Positions 20,776-30,600 of a stretch of DNA of 64,000 bases are shown in pieces (the stretch's first letter is position 1; the number at the start of each line of letters is the position of its first letter). The position numbers and the translations under genes were made by a program. Under the pieces are notes generated by a model that was not told where the DNA came from, searched no databases, and was given only the letters and a program-made list of their open reading frames with translations. This stretch comes from Amborella trichopoda (taxonomy: Eukaryota; Streptophyta; Magnoliopsida; Amborellales; Amborellaceae): the NCBI RefSeq assembly GCF_000471905.2, contig NW_006499705.1:1532403-1596402 (forward strand), in the 5' to 3' direction.

Positions 20776-22390
20776 TCCCAATATTATTTAAATTTTCTAA
20801 AAAATATTTTAACGTTTTTTTTTTTTGCTTACTACAAATAAGACAAGTTTGAAGAGTGAAAAAAAAAAACCCTAAAAAAAAAAAAGGTTCTTGATGGGCT
20901 GGGCTGGGCCCTAGCCTAATAGATTGTTTTCGGGCTGGGTCGTGCTTGCCGGGTTGGGCCAAAGTATTTTCAGACTGTGCTCAGCCTTGGGCCGGCCCTA
21001 CTTACACCCCCAACCTATGTGGATATGATTCCGATTTCTTAGATCTTGGATTTTTTTATGAAAATTAATTTTAGATTTATGAATCTTGTTAAGAACCAGA
21101 TGTGAGAAACTAGTTATTTTCTAAAAAAATAATTTTTAAGAAATTATTTTCATGCGAACACAATGTGCCCTAAGAGAGAAACATAGTAATTTAGAAAAAT
21201 TGCATATGAATACAAAACTAAATAGAAAACTACAAAAAAAAACTTATTTTTTTGGAAAATTTTACAAGGAAGGTCAGTCCCTTGGTAGTGTTTTTTTTTA
21301 TTATTTTTTTCTAGTTTGCCCCTCACTCCGATGTTGAGAACATATGACCCATTTTTAATTTATTTTTTGTCGTTTTATAGATGCAAAGCAATGAAGTGTA
21401 GAATTATGAAATACTTGTTCTGCATTACAAATATTAAACAAAATTTTTTTTATTTGTAATGCAGAATAACTAAGGGTGTTTTATCATGGAAACATATTTG
21501 AAGAGTTGTTTGACTCAATGCAGTCTCCAACCAAAATATATCTCAATGATATATCTATCGATCCAAAATTTTAGGGTTTTATAATCAAAACCATGACAAT
21601 GATCTAAATTTTAAATTTACTTTTTAAAATAGTATAAATGTTATTTTTTTAGTTCCTTTTTCCACCGTTCTAAAAGATTTAAATGTTATTTTTCTAGATT
21701 CTTTTTCCACCATCTGTTTTACCTTTTCGTGGATACCTTTTTTTAACATCCATCTCAGAGATGAATGATTGAGAGACAACGGACTGCATAGTGATAGGTG
21801 AGTCGGCCTACTCACAAAAAACCGTGTACAAGGCCTTTTTTTAAGGTGAAACTATTGAAATGACCCTCATTATTCCTTATTCTGAATTCTGAACAAGCAT
21901 AATTTGGGTATTTTTAAAATAATTTTTTGAAGAGGTATATGAATGAAATAATAAAGATAAAATATACTATCAAATCGTAGTGGAGATCATTTAACCCCTT
22001 TAATAATACTTTAAGGGGTATTTTTCCTCTTAGTATATAATTCCTTCTTAGTTTATAATTTTCCTAATCTCTGGCGAATTCCACGCATTCCAAACGTGAT
22101 TTGAATTTTTTAAAATAAATTAGAATGTTTTTTCTTTCTAATAACATAGTTAAGGGGTACATTGAAGAGATCATATCCGATAGAATCACTTTTATATGAA
22201 AAGCACATATAAGTTATGGGACTGTCATGTGACAAAAATGTGCAAGAGCACCTTTATTAGGAGTACAAACTTGTAGGCGCATTAAAAAAAAGAAAGGTTT
22301 CTATGCTTCTTCTATGTAGTAGAAGTTCTATCCTCCTTTTATTATCCAGCCGTTCAAATTTGATCATCCAGTCATTCATCGTTTGATCTA
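20776..22390. other. Intergenic with one GC-rich transposon fragment
   Basis: About 20886-21010 is GC-rich (GATGGGCTGGGCTGGGCCC ... GGGCCGGCCCTACTTACACC). It resembles the GC-rich termini of non-autonomous hAT elements, which commonly end in TTACACCCC or TCACCCCTA; only one end is recognisable. The remainder (21013-22390) is AT-rich without supported genes. Confidence 0.45.
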
Positions 22391-22394
22391 AGAT

Positions 22395-22700
22395 CCGACA
22401 TCTCAAAGTATTGTATTTTTAGGTTTTTTTATACAAATTGTATGAATATGAAATTTGATACGTGTCATCTTTTCATTGGGGTGCATCCATAAAAAAAAAT
22501 ATTAAAAATAAATTTGTGATAAAATATAATGACCAAAATACCCTTTGAAACTTTCAGGGGTATTTTGATCATTTTATTTTATAGAAAATATTTTTTATAT
22601 TTTTCGATAGTGCGAGTTTAATAGAGGAATGTATGTTTGGTGTCAAATAATTTATAAAAAAAAAATTAAAAATAAAATAATGTAGAGACGTGACATTTTG
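22395..22700. mobile_element. Palindromic MITE, family E, copy 1
   Basis: The centre is a near-perfect hairpin: AATGACCAAAATACCC, a loop around GAAACTTTCA, then GGGTATTTTGATCATT. Flanking text (ATGAATATGAAATTTGATA, GGGGTGCA, TTAAAAATAAAATAATGTAG) recurs at 53400-53690 and partly at 52905-53170. Non-coding. Confidence 0.6.
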
Positions 22701-23289
22701 ATGAGAACAATCTTAACCCTCCATTCAGAATGGACAAATGGATAAGAGCAAAGATAGAACTTCTATGCCGTAGAAAAAACATAAAAAGCATGCCCTTAAA
22801 AAATATTACTTACGATCGCATCTATGCAAAAGTCGTTTCGTTGTAATCATGCTGAAAAAGCTAAAAAATTGCAAAAACTTGTGGTATTATATAAAGAGCA
22901 CTTTTTTTGAATCACATGGACCAACAAGACCATCAAAAAAATATGAAATAATAATTTTGTTGAAGCACATACACGAGTGAGTCCATCAAGGGTGCGTCCA
23001 ATAACTTTTTTAGCAGTTTCTCTAGTATTCTCCCAGCTAACTTTACTGAATTCTAAGAAGCAGGTGAAAATTGATAGCTTGAAAGTTGGGGACTTTGTCT
23101 AATAAATTGTGGTCCTAATAATTTTTACATGCCACATTGTAAAAGCTCTTTTATTTATATATATATATATATGATAATATTATATATTATGTTACAATAT
23201 ATAATACAATAGTCAGATTACTATATTTGTTGACGTGTAACTTTAAACGTGTGATTCTGAGTGGAACTCCCGTTTTACTTACAGATGTG
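22701..23289. other. AT-rich intergenic, no gene seen
   Basis: Contains a short (TA)n tract near 23153-23172 and no supported open frame. Confidence 0.5.
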
Positions 23290-23435
23290 AGTTTAATAAA
23301 TGTTAATTTCAATTTTAGCTTTCTAGGAATGAATATGTATTAAGGAAAGGATAGGTTGAATTTTATGAGACACTATAGAATTTTGTATTAACTACGAAAA
23401 AGCATTTGTGCTTTTGCATCGGCATTTTTATTTGC
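23290..23435 (+). repeat. Segment similar to the 3' flank of the UGT gene
   Basis: About 145 bp (AATTTTAGCTTTCTAGGAAT, AGACACTATAGAATTTTG, ATTAACTAC, TGTGCTTTTGCAT) aligns in order with 45170-45310, immediately downstream of the UGT poly(A) signal. Either a dispersed repeat lies at both places or UGT 3' DNA was copied. Confidence 0.5.
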
Positions 23436-23454
23436 AAATTCCGCGTGCAATTCA

Positions 23455-24200
23455 GTGTTCGACACCCAAGCCGGGTCGAATCGGAATTGGCTGGGTAACC
23501 CGGAACCGGCCTTTGGTCGGTCCGGATTTAGTCACTTTTTTAACGTTAAGTACCAACATGTTGAAAACATTTAAAAAGACTTATTAAAAAATTCAAAAAA
23601 GTAAGAAAATTATTTTGTAATGTGCTTTTCTAATGTTTTTCATCATTTTGAAAAAAAATTGAAAAAACTGTTTGGGGGCATGAATACTTATTTTTACATT
23701 TTCTCTTCTTTCAGATTATTTCTAAACTGCTCCTAAATTATTTAAAAATATCCTTATTCACAAATTGTTTTTTTAAAATCCACTTTTCACTACTTTTTTT
23801 ACTTTAGGACATGGTTTCTATGCAACCAGCGTGCATATTGTAGAAAGCTTGGTAATAAATATTTTTTTAAAATATAATTTAATCCTAATTTTTAGAAAAA
23901 TTATAATCTTTAACATGGAGTTCGTGAATATGATAAAAAAAAATTGAAAGCTAGAAATGATAATTATATTAAAAAACATTTGGACCATTAGTTAAACTTC
24001 TTTTTAGATGGACCACCAATTTGCATCCATTTTTAAGATGAATGCTTTATACCTTTGGATTGCATATTGTAGAAATGCAATCTAGCCTGCATGAAACAAT
24101 TTTCCTTTACTTTATTTAGCGGTGTTTTGTTTAAGTTTACTCTGCACATAATTTTTATATTAAATGGATTTGTTTTATATTGTTTAGTAATTTTTGATGA
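23455..24200 (+). mobile_element. Family D element interrupted by a MITE
   Basis: A GC-rich block (CAAGCCGGGTCGAATCGG ... GGTCGGTCCGG) is followed by a body with GGGGCATGAATACTTATTTTTA and a downstream part GTGTTTTGTTTAAGTTTAC, in the same order as 16191-16475 and 37961-38345. The family B MITE at 23807-24105 splits this body. Confidence 0.5.
23807..24105 (-). mobile_element. MITE family B (Mutator-like), copy 2, perfect 9-bp TSD
   Basis: A 299-bp element from GGACATGGTTTCTATGCA to CATGAAACAATTTTCC. It is flanked by identical 9-mers TTTACTTTA (23798-23806 and 24106-24114). Its orientation is opposite to the copies at 12122 and 30601. The related family D copy at 38150 shows the uninterrupted sequence, which serves as an empty-site comparison. 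Confidence 0.85.
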
Positions 24201-25066
24201 GGCCAAGACCTGCCTGGGTTTTTGAGTTACTTGAAACCAATGTTAAAAAAAAATGTCGACCTGAACCGAATCAAGCGATCCGGATCAGATATTGGCTGGG
24301 CCACTCTGGATCCAGTCATAAAACGGGATCCAGCTGTGTCTGCACATGAAATCGGTATTATGGCATCATCAAACGACTTTGGAGGGTATTTTTATAATTT
24401 TCTTTAAAAATTGTGGCAATTATGACATTGTACGAGTATGGCCACATGCAGACTGCCTCATGCTTCATCACGAGATGAAATACACTACTGAGGAGCCTTT
24501 TATTCACGTTAAACTTCTTCTATTTTTTTGATGTGGAATTTGAGCATGGTACTTATTATGAATAAAAAGCAATACAGTATAGGCTTGAAAAGGTAATACA
24601 ATACAACCCTTCTATTTTTATATTAAATGGACTTGTTTTATAGTGTTTAGTAATTTTTGGCGAGGCTAAGACTTGCTTGGTTTTTCTGAGTTACTCGAGT
24701 GTTAAAAAAAACGTCGATCTGATCCAAACCTAGGCAATCCGGACCGGATATCGGCTGGACCGTTCTGGATCCAACCATAAAATGGGATCCGGCCATATTT
24801 GCACAGGAAATCAGTATTATGATATCATCAAACGACTTGGGAGGACATTTTTGTAATTTTCTTTAAAAATTTGGGCAATTATGACATTGTACGAGTATGG
24901 CCAGTGCACACTGCCTCATGCTTCATCACGAGATGAAATACAGTAATAAGGAGCCTTTTATTCACGTAAACTTCTTCTAATTTTTTCGATGTGGGATTTG
25001 AGCATGGTACTTATTGTGAATAAAAAGTAACACAGTATAGGCTTGAAAGGGTAATACAATACATCC
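24157..25066 (+). repeat. Direct tandem duplication of about 460 bp
   Basis: Copy 1 (about 24157-24598) and copy 2 (about 24617-25066) align along their length: TATATTAAATGGA, AGTAATTTTTG, a GC-rich block with CGGATATCGGCTGG-like text, GATCCAACCATAAAA, GACATTGTACGAGTATGGCC, CTTCATCACGAGATGAAATACA and AGTATAGGCTTGAAA. The GC-rich block resembles the ends of family D/hAT-like elements. Short open frames here are chance. Confidence 0.8.
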
Positions 25067-25093
25067 CTTTATTATAAAAGGTAATATAATAAG

Positions 25094-25160
25094 TGGGGTT
25101 GTGGCATAGTCGGTTAACACATTCGTCTTACACACTAAAGGTCTCTAGTTTGAACTTGGG
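25094..25160 (+). mobile_element. tRNA-like sequence, probable SINE head
   Basis: TGGCATAGTCGGTTAACAC fits the internal A box of a tRNA-type RNA polymerase III promoter. About 35 bp later TAGTTTGAACTTGG is a decayed B box. The sequence does not fold into a complete tRNA with an intact acceptor stem, so it is called a SINE or tRNA relic and not a tRNA gene. Confidence 0.5.
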
Positions 25161-25326
25161 CACATTTGAGCTGCGATTATCATAAGCTTAAATTAGACAC
25201 TAAAGGTCCCTAGTTTGAACTTGGGCACATTTGAGTTGCGATTATCGTAAGCTTAAATTAGACACTAAAGGTCCCTAGTTTGAACTTGGGCATATTTGAG
25301 CTGCGATTTTCGTAAGCTTAAATTAG
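25132..25326 (+). repeat. 65-bp tandem repeat, 3 units
   Basis: Units start at 25132, 25197 and 25262 with ACACTAAAGGTC and contain TAGTTTGAACTTGGGCA and TAAGCTTAAATTAG. The unit includes the B-box half of the tRNA-like sequence, so the SINE 3' half was amplified. A short partial unit (AAATTAGATATGTAAAGG, twice) follows. Confidence 0.9.
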
Positions 25327-25329
25327 ATA

Positions 25330-25879
25330 TGTAAAGGAAATTAGATATGTAAAGGCAATACAAAGTTTGGCCGATGCGCCAAGGAGATGAGATAAGGAGT
25401 CGTAATCTTAGTAGGTCACCTAGACCTGATGCGAGCACAACTCTTATGGCTTATAAAGGTATCTCTCGTACATGCATAAGCTGAACCTTAAAAGGTGATT
25501 CGCTTTCTCAAAAAAACTATCATATATGCGTGTCTTGTGATAATACTTAGGAGAGACTTTGGCCGCCGTATCTGAGGGCCACCATCACGCACAGCCGGGC
25601 ATACTCCTACTTCATCAAGGGATGACCTAGTAGAACCCTCATCAGATACTTTTCTATACCCACGTAACATAGATTTATTCCCTGGCCTAATTCGTAAAGC
25701 TAAATTCGGTGTCTAGAAATGTTATTTGTTAATATAGTTTATAAGAGGCCACACTCTCATGAAATTCATGATCTATTATATCAAAATGTTTTATTACAAG
25801 TACTCCTAAATCGACACTCCAAAAAAAAAAAGAAAAAAGAAGAAAGAAGAAGAAGAAGACGCATGAACCCACAACGAGA
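25330..25879. repeat. Dispersed repeat segment, also at about 47440-47740
   Basis: Sequence around GGGATGACCTAGTAGAACCCTCATCAGA and the following text matches, with divergence, GGGATGACCCAGTGGACCCTCATCA at 47545-47570 and its downstream context (AGAGGCCACA versus AGAGGACCACA). This is probably an LTR fragment; element ends were not found. Confidence 0.4.
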
Positions 25880-26457
25880 GAGAGAGAGAGAGAGAGGAGT
25901 AACTCGGTACAGTCATGAATGGAGATGAGTGAGAGAGAGACTCGGTACGGTAATAACTATGCATTCATTGTTCCAAACAAAATACAAAGAAACGTAAACA
26001 ACTCACGCCACTGAAAGAAAGAAAGAAAAGCACCATGAATTGTACAAGAGAGAGAGGAGAGGAAAAAGACAGAATCCAAGTCCCCAAATGCACATTTTTC
26101 TTCTGCTCTATCCAATCCCTCAACAAAATCTTCACCTACTATTCCCGCAAGCTCCCATTGAATAAAAAAACATAGAGAGAGATCCAAGAATTCAGAGCCC
26201 ATTACTCACACAGAGAGTGGACTCAGAACCCATCACCCCTCAAGAGAGAGTCGAAGAGGACCAAGAACTCAAAGCCCATCACCCCTCAAGAGAGAGAGAG
26301 AAAGTGGAAGAGAACCAAGAACTCAGAGCCCATCACCCCTCAAGAGAGCGAGAGACCAAGAACTCAGAATAGAGAGAGAAAGAGAGAGGCCTGAGAATTA
26401 GAGCCCATCAGCCATGAGAGAGATTAGAGAGAAAGCGGGGGAGGTGCGACCTCAGAA
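25880..26457 (-). other. FLA-4 3' flank with minisatellite
   Basis: ACTCGGTACAGTCATGA and ACTCGGTACGGTAATAACTATGC match the FLA-1 3' flank. About 26205-26375 holds roughly three units of a 50-bp repeat containing AACTCAGAGCCCATCACCCC and CTCAAGAGAGAG. The repeated AGAGCCCATCA text resembles the sequence around the FLA-4 stop codon itself (CAGAGCCCTTCATC), so the array may have grown from the gene end. Confidence 0.6.
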
Positions 26458-27714
26458 TCAGAGCCCTTCATCCACGATCTCCCTCTCGGCCACGTGTCCC
26501 TCAGGCGCTATCCGAGCCGTCCGTTCGACCTCAGGGAACAACACATCCTCGTCCGAGACCGATCCCACCTCATGGAACAAACCATGGTCAAACGCGTTCG
26601 AGACCACCCAATCCGGTACTCCAACACGTGGAAATGGCACAAAGATACTGTGCACCACAATCCTCCAATTGAGCACCGCGTCGGGCCCCTTCACTGGAAC
26701 GTAGTTGATCCTCAGCGAATCCACACCTAAGCCAGGGTTTGTGACCACGAGGTCTTGGCCTTGAATCAGGGTCCGTAGGCTAGAGCCCATATTCATCTGG
26801 GCTAAGTCCGATCCCTTCAAATAACGGTTGGGCACGATATGGAACCTCACGTTATTAACGTAGGAGTGCCCTCCACTGAAAATAGAGGCGTCGTCGAGGG
26901 CAAATATGGTCATATTTCGAAGTCCCACGAGCTCAGGGTACTTGGCTCTCAGGGCCAAGGCCACGATGCTGAAGCCCGAGGCTCGAAGCCTGAGCATCGC
27001 GTCTCTGATAGATAAACGCATCGATATCGCCGGAAAAGTTTTCGGACCTCTGGCTGGGGTCATATATCTGGTGTCCGTGGCGTTTTCCGGGGTGAGGGTC
27101 ATTGTGGAGGTGGAGTTTTCCGTCCATGAGGGGCTTTTTGCCGGCGAGAAACAGGACTGAGGAGGGAGAGGGAAAACGAAGCCATCCAAGCCATGGATCA
27201 CCAGGAGACCGTCGTTGAAGAGATCAGGACGTGTGATTTGGACGCCATCGATCAAGATCTTGGCCGTGTTCTGAGTCGAGTTTGTGGAGGTTACAGTTAT
27301 ACAGCGATCGGAGCTCCTGGTTTGGATCTTGGTGCCATGTGCGAGCTTAGAGAGATGGTGGTAAGTGAAAAAACCAGGGATTATGCGTTCTTTGAGGATT
27401 TGAAGGCGAGAGCAATGGGAGCAAGAACGAATGGCCGTGTCATTAATGGCGAAGACAGTTGCAGGGCCAGCCCAAGAAGAGGAAAAGGGGTCGTACAAGA
27501 AGGGGACGGCCATGGCCAGCTCTTCGTACCCAAAATTTGATAGGATTGGGGCCAATGAGGTGTGGGTTTCAGGGTAATAGCTCAATGGTAGGTAGGTGGT
27601 GGGGTTGAATTCTTGAGTGGGTGAGGGGGCGAGAAAGAAGGAGAGGGTTTCTTGGGCATTGCACAGGAGGAAAATGGCGAAGCAGAGGAGAGCGAGTTGA
27701 AGGCAATTCCCCAT
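26458..27714 (-). CDS. FLA-4: two-FAS1-domain fasciclin-like arabinogalactan protein
   Basis: Intact intronless minus-strand gene of 418 residues from MGNCLQLALLCFAIF; the frame also offers a start three codons earlier (27723). The order is signal peptide (about 1-25), FAS1 domain 1 (ATVFAINDTAIRSC and RPDLFNDGLLVIHGLDGF boxes, with the CSHC pair), and a short linker with sequons NST and NAT. FAS1 domain 2 follows (MRLSIRDAMLRLRASGF, NMTIFALDDASIFSGGH, VRFHIVPNRYLKGSDL), ending in the tail EVERTARIAPEGHVAEREIV. It is closest to FLA-3 in start, linker and promoter. No insertion like that of FLA-3 and no 11-residue repeats. Expected to be a secreted cell-wall glycoprotein; no GPI signal is seen. 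Confidence 0.9.
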   Translation of the reverse strand: MGNCLQLALLCFAIFLLCNAQETLSFFLAPSPTQEFNPTTYLPLSYYPETHTSLAPILSNFGYEELAMAVPFLYDPFSSSWAGPATVFAINDTAIRSCSHCSRLQILKERIIPGFFTYHHLSKLAHGTKIQTRSSDRCITVTSTNSTQNTAKILIDGVQITRPDLFNDGLLVIHGLDGFVFPLPPQSCFSPAKSPSWTENSTSTMTLTPENATDTRYMTPARGPKTFPAISMRLSIRDAMLRLRASGFSIVALALRAKYPELVGLRNMTIFALDDASIFSGGHSYVNNVRFHIVPNRYLKGSDLAQMNMGSSLRTLIQGQDLVVTNPGLGVDSLRINYVPVKGPDAVLNWRIVVHSIFVPFPRVGVPDWVVSNAFDHGLFHEVGSVSDEDVLFPEVERTARIAPEGHVAEREIVDEGL

Positions 27715-28320
27715 TTTTGTCATGAGATGAGAGAGAGAGAGAGATGGTTTCCTGAGGGCTTCAAGAAAACAATGGACGGAGGAATACAGAGAGAGAGTGA
27801 ATAAGAGTGAACAGTATGTTTTGCAGAAAAAGAGAAAGACTAAGTAAGAGACAGAGAGGTAGCATACTAGAAATGAAGGAGAAGAAATGGAACGAACACA
27901 TGAGTTGCAGAGAAAGTAGAGAGAGAAAGAGAATGGAGCTAAGTGACATGAGAAGCTAAGGGCGGCGAGAGGGGTTTTAAAAGTTTCCTACGTATTCTGT
28001 TACAGTATGGACCGTGCTTTCTTTGGGTTTGTTAAGACTTCGGCATTTGGTGACGTAAACCGCCCGCTTCGTTTATTGAAAGAGTCCAGATTATATCTCA
28101 AATGCCAAAACTACCCATGCCTAAGTAATCACTATCGCACTTTAGTCCCCATGCCTGCAACCCGCTTCTCATAAATTGAGATGCTTTACCCTTGAATTCG
28201 ATTAATTATAATATTCTGAAAAGAAATTTATAGAAAGGTCGAGTTTTATTTTAAAATTAAAAACTACTTTCATATATTCTATATCTTTGAATTTTAGGTC
28301 CTACTTTTTGGAAGTATATA
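27715..28320 (-). promoter_or_regulatory. FLA-4 promoter, inverted copy of the FLA-3 promoter
   Basis: The minus strand carries, in order, AAAGTAGTTTTTAATTTTAA, TTTATGAGAAGCGGG, CTAAAGTGCGATAG, TTTACGTCAC (28050-28059), GTCCATACTGTAACAG, AATACGTA and TCTCATGTCACTTAGCTCC, then a CT-rich leader. Similarity to FLA-3 fades beyond about 28320, where a (TA)n tract (28314-28340) lies at the boundary. Confidence 0.65.
28003..28012 (-). promoter_or_regulatory. FLA promoter core GTCCATACTG, FLA-4 copy
   Basis: Minus-strand AAAGCACGGTCCATACTGTA lies 289 bp upstream of the FLA-4 start and continues into ACAGAATACGTA as in FLA-3. Confidence 0.5.
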
Positions 28321-28497
28321 TATATATATATATATATATTGCTATAAATCAGATTAAGCTTCGTACAGTGTGTTGATTCATTTTTCTTTTGGTTATAAAT
28401 CAGATTAAGCTCCTATACATATATTTCCTCATTTTTATTAAAAGGAAAAGTTTTTATGGAGCCCACTCTTTAAATCATCAAATTTGAGCCTTCCTCA

Positions 28498-28850
28498 AAA
28501 GGAGTATATTGTCCATTTACTCCCTCGGGTAGGCATCAGAATTAATTTTACATCCCTAAAATTTGGGGATATAATCTCCACAATCTATAGATTAACCTCA
28601 AATAATAATAACCAATTTCTAATCACACAATTTACGCACTAGATTGAATAGAGACCGTCCAATTTTTAAAAGGCGAGATCTAGGTGTTAGAAAACTCAAA
28701 TTTCAATTTTTGTTTTTTTAGATTATTTATCTAGTAATTTTTTTGTGGTTCCCAAAATTTAAAATCGAAAAAAATCCTCTCAAATAGGTATTATGACTAA
28801 GGGAGTAAATATAAACCATACCCTTGGGGGAATGTATATACGCTCCCTAA
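28498..28850 (+). mobile_element. MITE family C, copy 3
   Basis: Left end AAAAGGAGTATATTGTCC with ACTCCCTCGGG, right end CTAAGGGAGTAAATATAAAC with TTGGGGGAATGTATATACGC. The arms are inverted relative to each other, and the body shares GATTGAATAGAGACCGTCC with the other copies. Confidence 0.65.
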
Positions 28851-29333
28851 CAATATTAGGTACTATGTGCCCAGGATTCCCAGACTGAAATGAGCCCGTT
28901 GATAACTAGTTTGATTGTTGATCTATGCCTAGACTGGATTGGTCAAAAGAAAAAATTGAATTTGATCGAAAACCTATGAAGATCAATATTTCAGTGGTTT
29001 TTGTTAGTCTTATTGGTTAATTTTGACATGTTAGTGTGGTTAAAGAAAGTTGGAAATATCTTTTTAATGTGTCTTCTATTTTTAAAATTACTTATTCTAC
29101 TTTTTTCTTTTTATGTTTTAAAAACTTCGTCTAATCAAATTTGACCGATTTTGACTAGACTAAATTTGTCAACAGTTCATTAGCGATGTTAATGACGATG
29201 ATGCTCATTAGAATGTCATGATAAATGAAGGTTATTGCATACACTCGCTCTAATCCCTTCTCTTAAAGTCTATTCTCTATTATGGCCTGGGCGATCAAAG
29301 TTTATTCCCTTATTCTGGCTAGAGTTAGTATAA
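28851..29333. other. Intergenic repeat-like sequence, no gene
   Basis: TAGTTTGATTGTTGATCTATG (about 28907) resembles TAGTTTGATCGTTGATTTATG at about 62941, so part of this is a dispersed repeat. No coding sequence. Confidence 0.4.
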
Positions 29334-29729
29334 GGGTGCCGTTTGTATAGAGCCAATGCTCTAAACAATCAAAGTAAAGCTCACCTTCAAATAATGTTGA
29401 GAAATGTGGCTGCAATATTAGAAATTTTTGTGATAGCTTTAAAATATAATTTTATGTTCAAGTATAAAATTTAAAGCTTAAAAAATAGTGTAGATCCAGT
29501 AAATTTATGAAAACTTGAAAATATTGAAAATTGAAGTTGAGAAATACGTTATGTGATGCACTATTGTCAAAACTTGAAACCCATTTTTTTTCTCATGTAC
29601 ATGCATTTTGATATAGAGATGATCGATTTGAAGATATTTGGGTATCAAAACAATCTTTCTAGTGAGATTTTTGAGGTAGGCTCTAATTTGATTGTTTAGA
29701 GCCTCGATTCTATATAAACTTTTTCCTTA
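29334..29729 (+). mobile_element. MITE family A, full-length copy
   Basis: From GGGTGCCGTTTGTATAGAGCC to TCTATATAAACTTTTTCC; the ends are inverted repeats (GTTTRTATAGA). The body has TGTTGAGAAATGTGGCTGC, AAAATAGTGTAGATC and TTGATATAGAGATGATC. The candidate target duplication is poor here. Confidence 0.75.
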
Positions 29730-29785
29730 GCACGTGAAATAAAGCGTATTAGACCGAGCCTGTTTTGATATTGGCCAAAAGACTA

Positions 29786-29967
29786 TGCTCCTTGAGGGAA
29801 CACATGGTCCATTCACTTACTCTGGTAGGACTAAGAACCCTAAAATTTTAGGACCTAACCACCTTAGCAACTAACCTAAAAAAGAAACAAAAATTTTGAA
29901 AAAGTCGAGCACACTCCATATGCGTGTAAACCAAACAATGGCTTAAGATTGAAGGGAGATTGTCTAA
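29786..29967 (+). mobile_element. MITE family C fragment, cut by a family A insertion
   Basis: TATGCTCCTTGAGGGAACACATGG is a family C end. The body GATTGAAGGGAGATTGTCTAATTC runs into the family A element at 29977 and seems to resume at 30393. Confidence 0.5.
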
Positions 29968-29976
29968 TTCTTTAAA

Positions 29977-30383
29977 GTGTGCGGTTTGTATCAGGATAAT
30001 GCCCTAAACGATCTAAGTACATTACACCTTTATATAGTGTCGAAGAATGCCATTTCCGTACCGAAAATCTCTATGATGGATTAAAAATTTATTTTCATTT
30101 TTAAGTATAAAATTTAAAGTTTAAAAAATAGTGTAGATCGAGCAGATCTATGAACACATGAGAATCTTGAAAATTGACAATCTAGATAATACATTACAAG
30201 ATGCATTATTTTTAAGACTTGAAGTCTAATTTTTTATTTTATTTTATTACATCCATATATCTCAACGTCGAGATGATCGGATTTAAGGGTTTTTTTAGCA
30301 TCGAAACAACTTCTTATAGTGAATTTTTTTAGGTGCTCCTTAATTTGATTATTTAGGGCCTCAACCTTATATAAGTGTTTTCC
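29977..30383 (+). mobile_element. MITE family A, copy with perfect 9-bp TSD
   Basis: From GTGTGCGGTTTGTATC to TTATATAAGTGTTTTCC, flanked by identical 9-mers TTCTTTAAA (29968-29976 and 30384-30392). A 9-bp duplication points to Mutator-type transposition. It is nested in a family C MITE. Confidence 0.85.
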
Positions 30384-30392
30384 TTCTTTAAA

Positions 30393-30600
30393 CCGTCGTA
30401 ATTAAGTTCTTAAGAATTCAAAAATTCAAATTTGGTTTGAAAATTCAAATTTGGTAATTCTAAAGTGGATTTCAAAATTTTAGGCCCAAATAGTCTTCTT
30501 TAGTTGCTCTTTTTCTTGTACAGTTTGCTGCCACAAAAATATGCTTTACACGGAGGGCACTTAATGAAGGGTCATTTTCATGACTTTATGAATGTCCTTA
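30393..30600. other. Continuation of disrupted repeat, no gene
   Basis: AT-rich, with the 19-bp AAAATTCAAATTTGG text given twice near 30420-30455. No coding content. Confidence 0.4.

Noticed and set aside
24222-24531. Short frames in the 460-bp duplication
   Set aside because: Both duplicate copies should preserve a real frame, but the second copy does not keep it.
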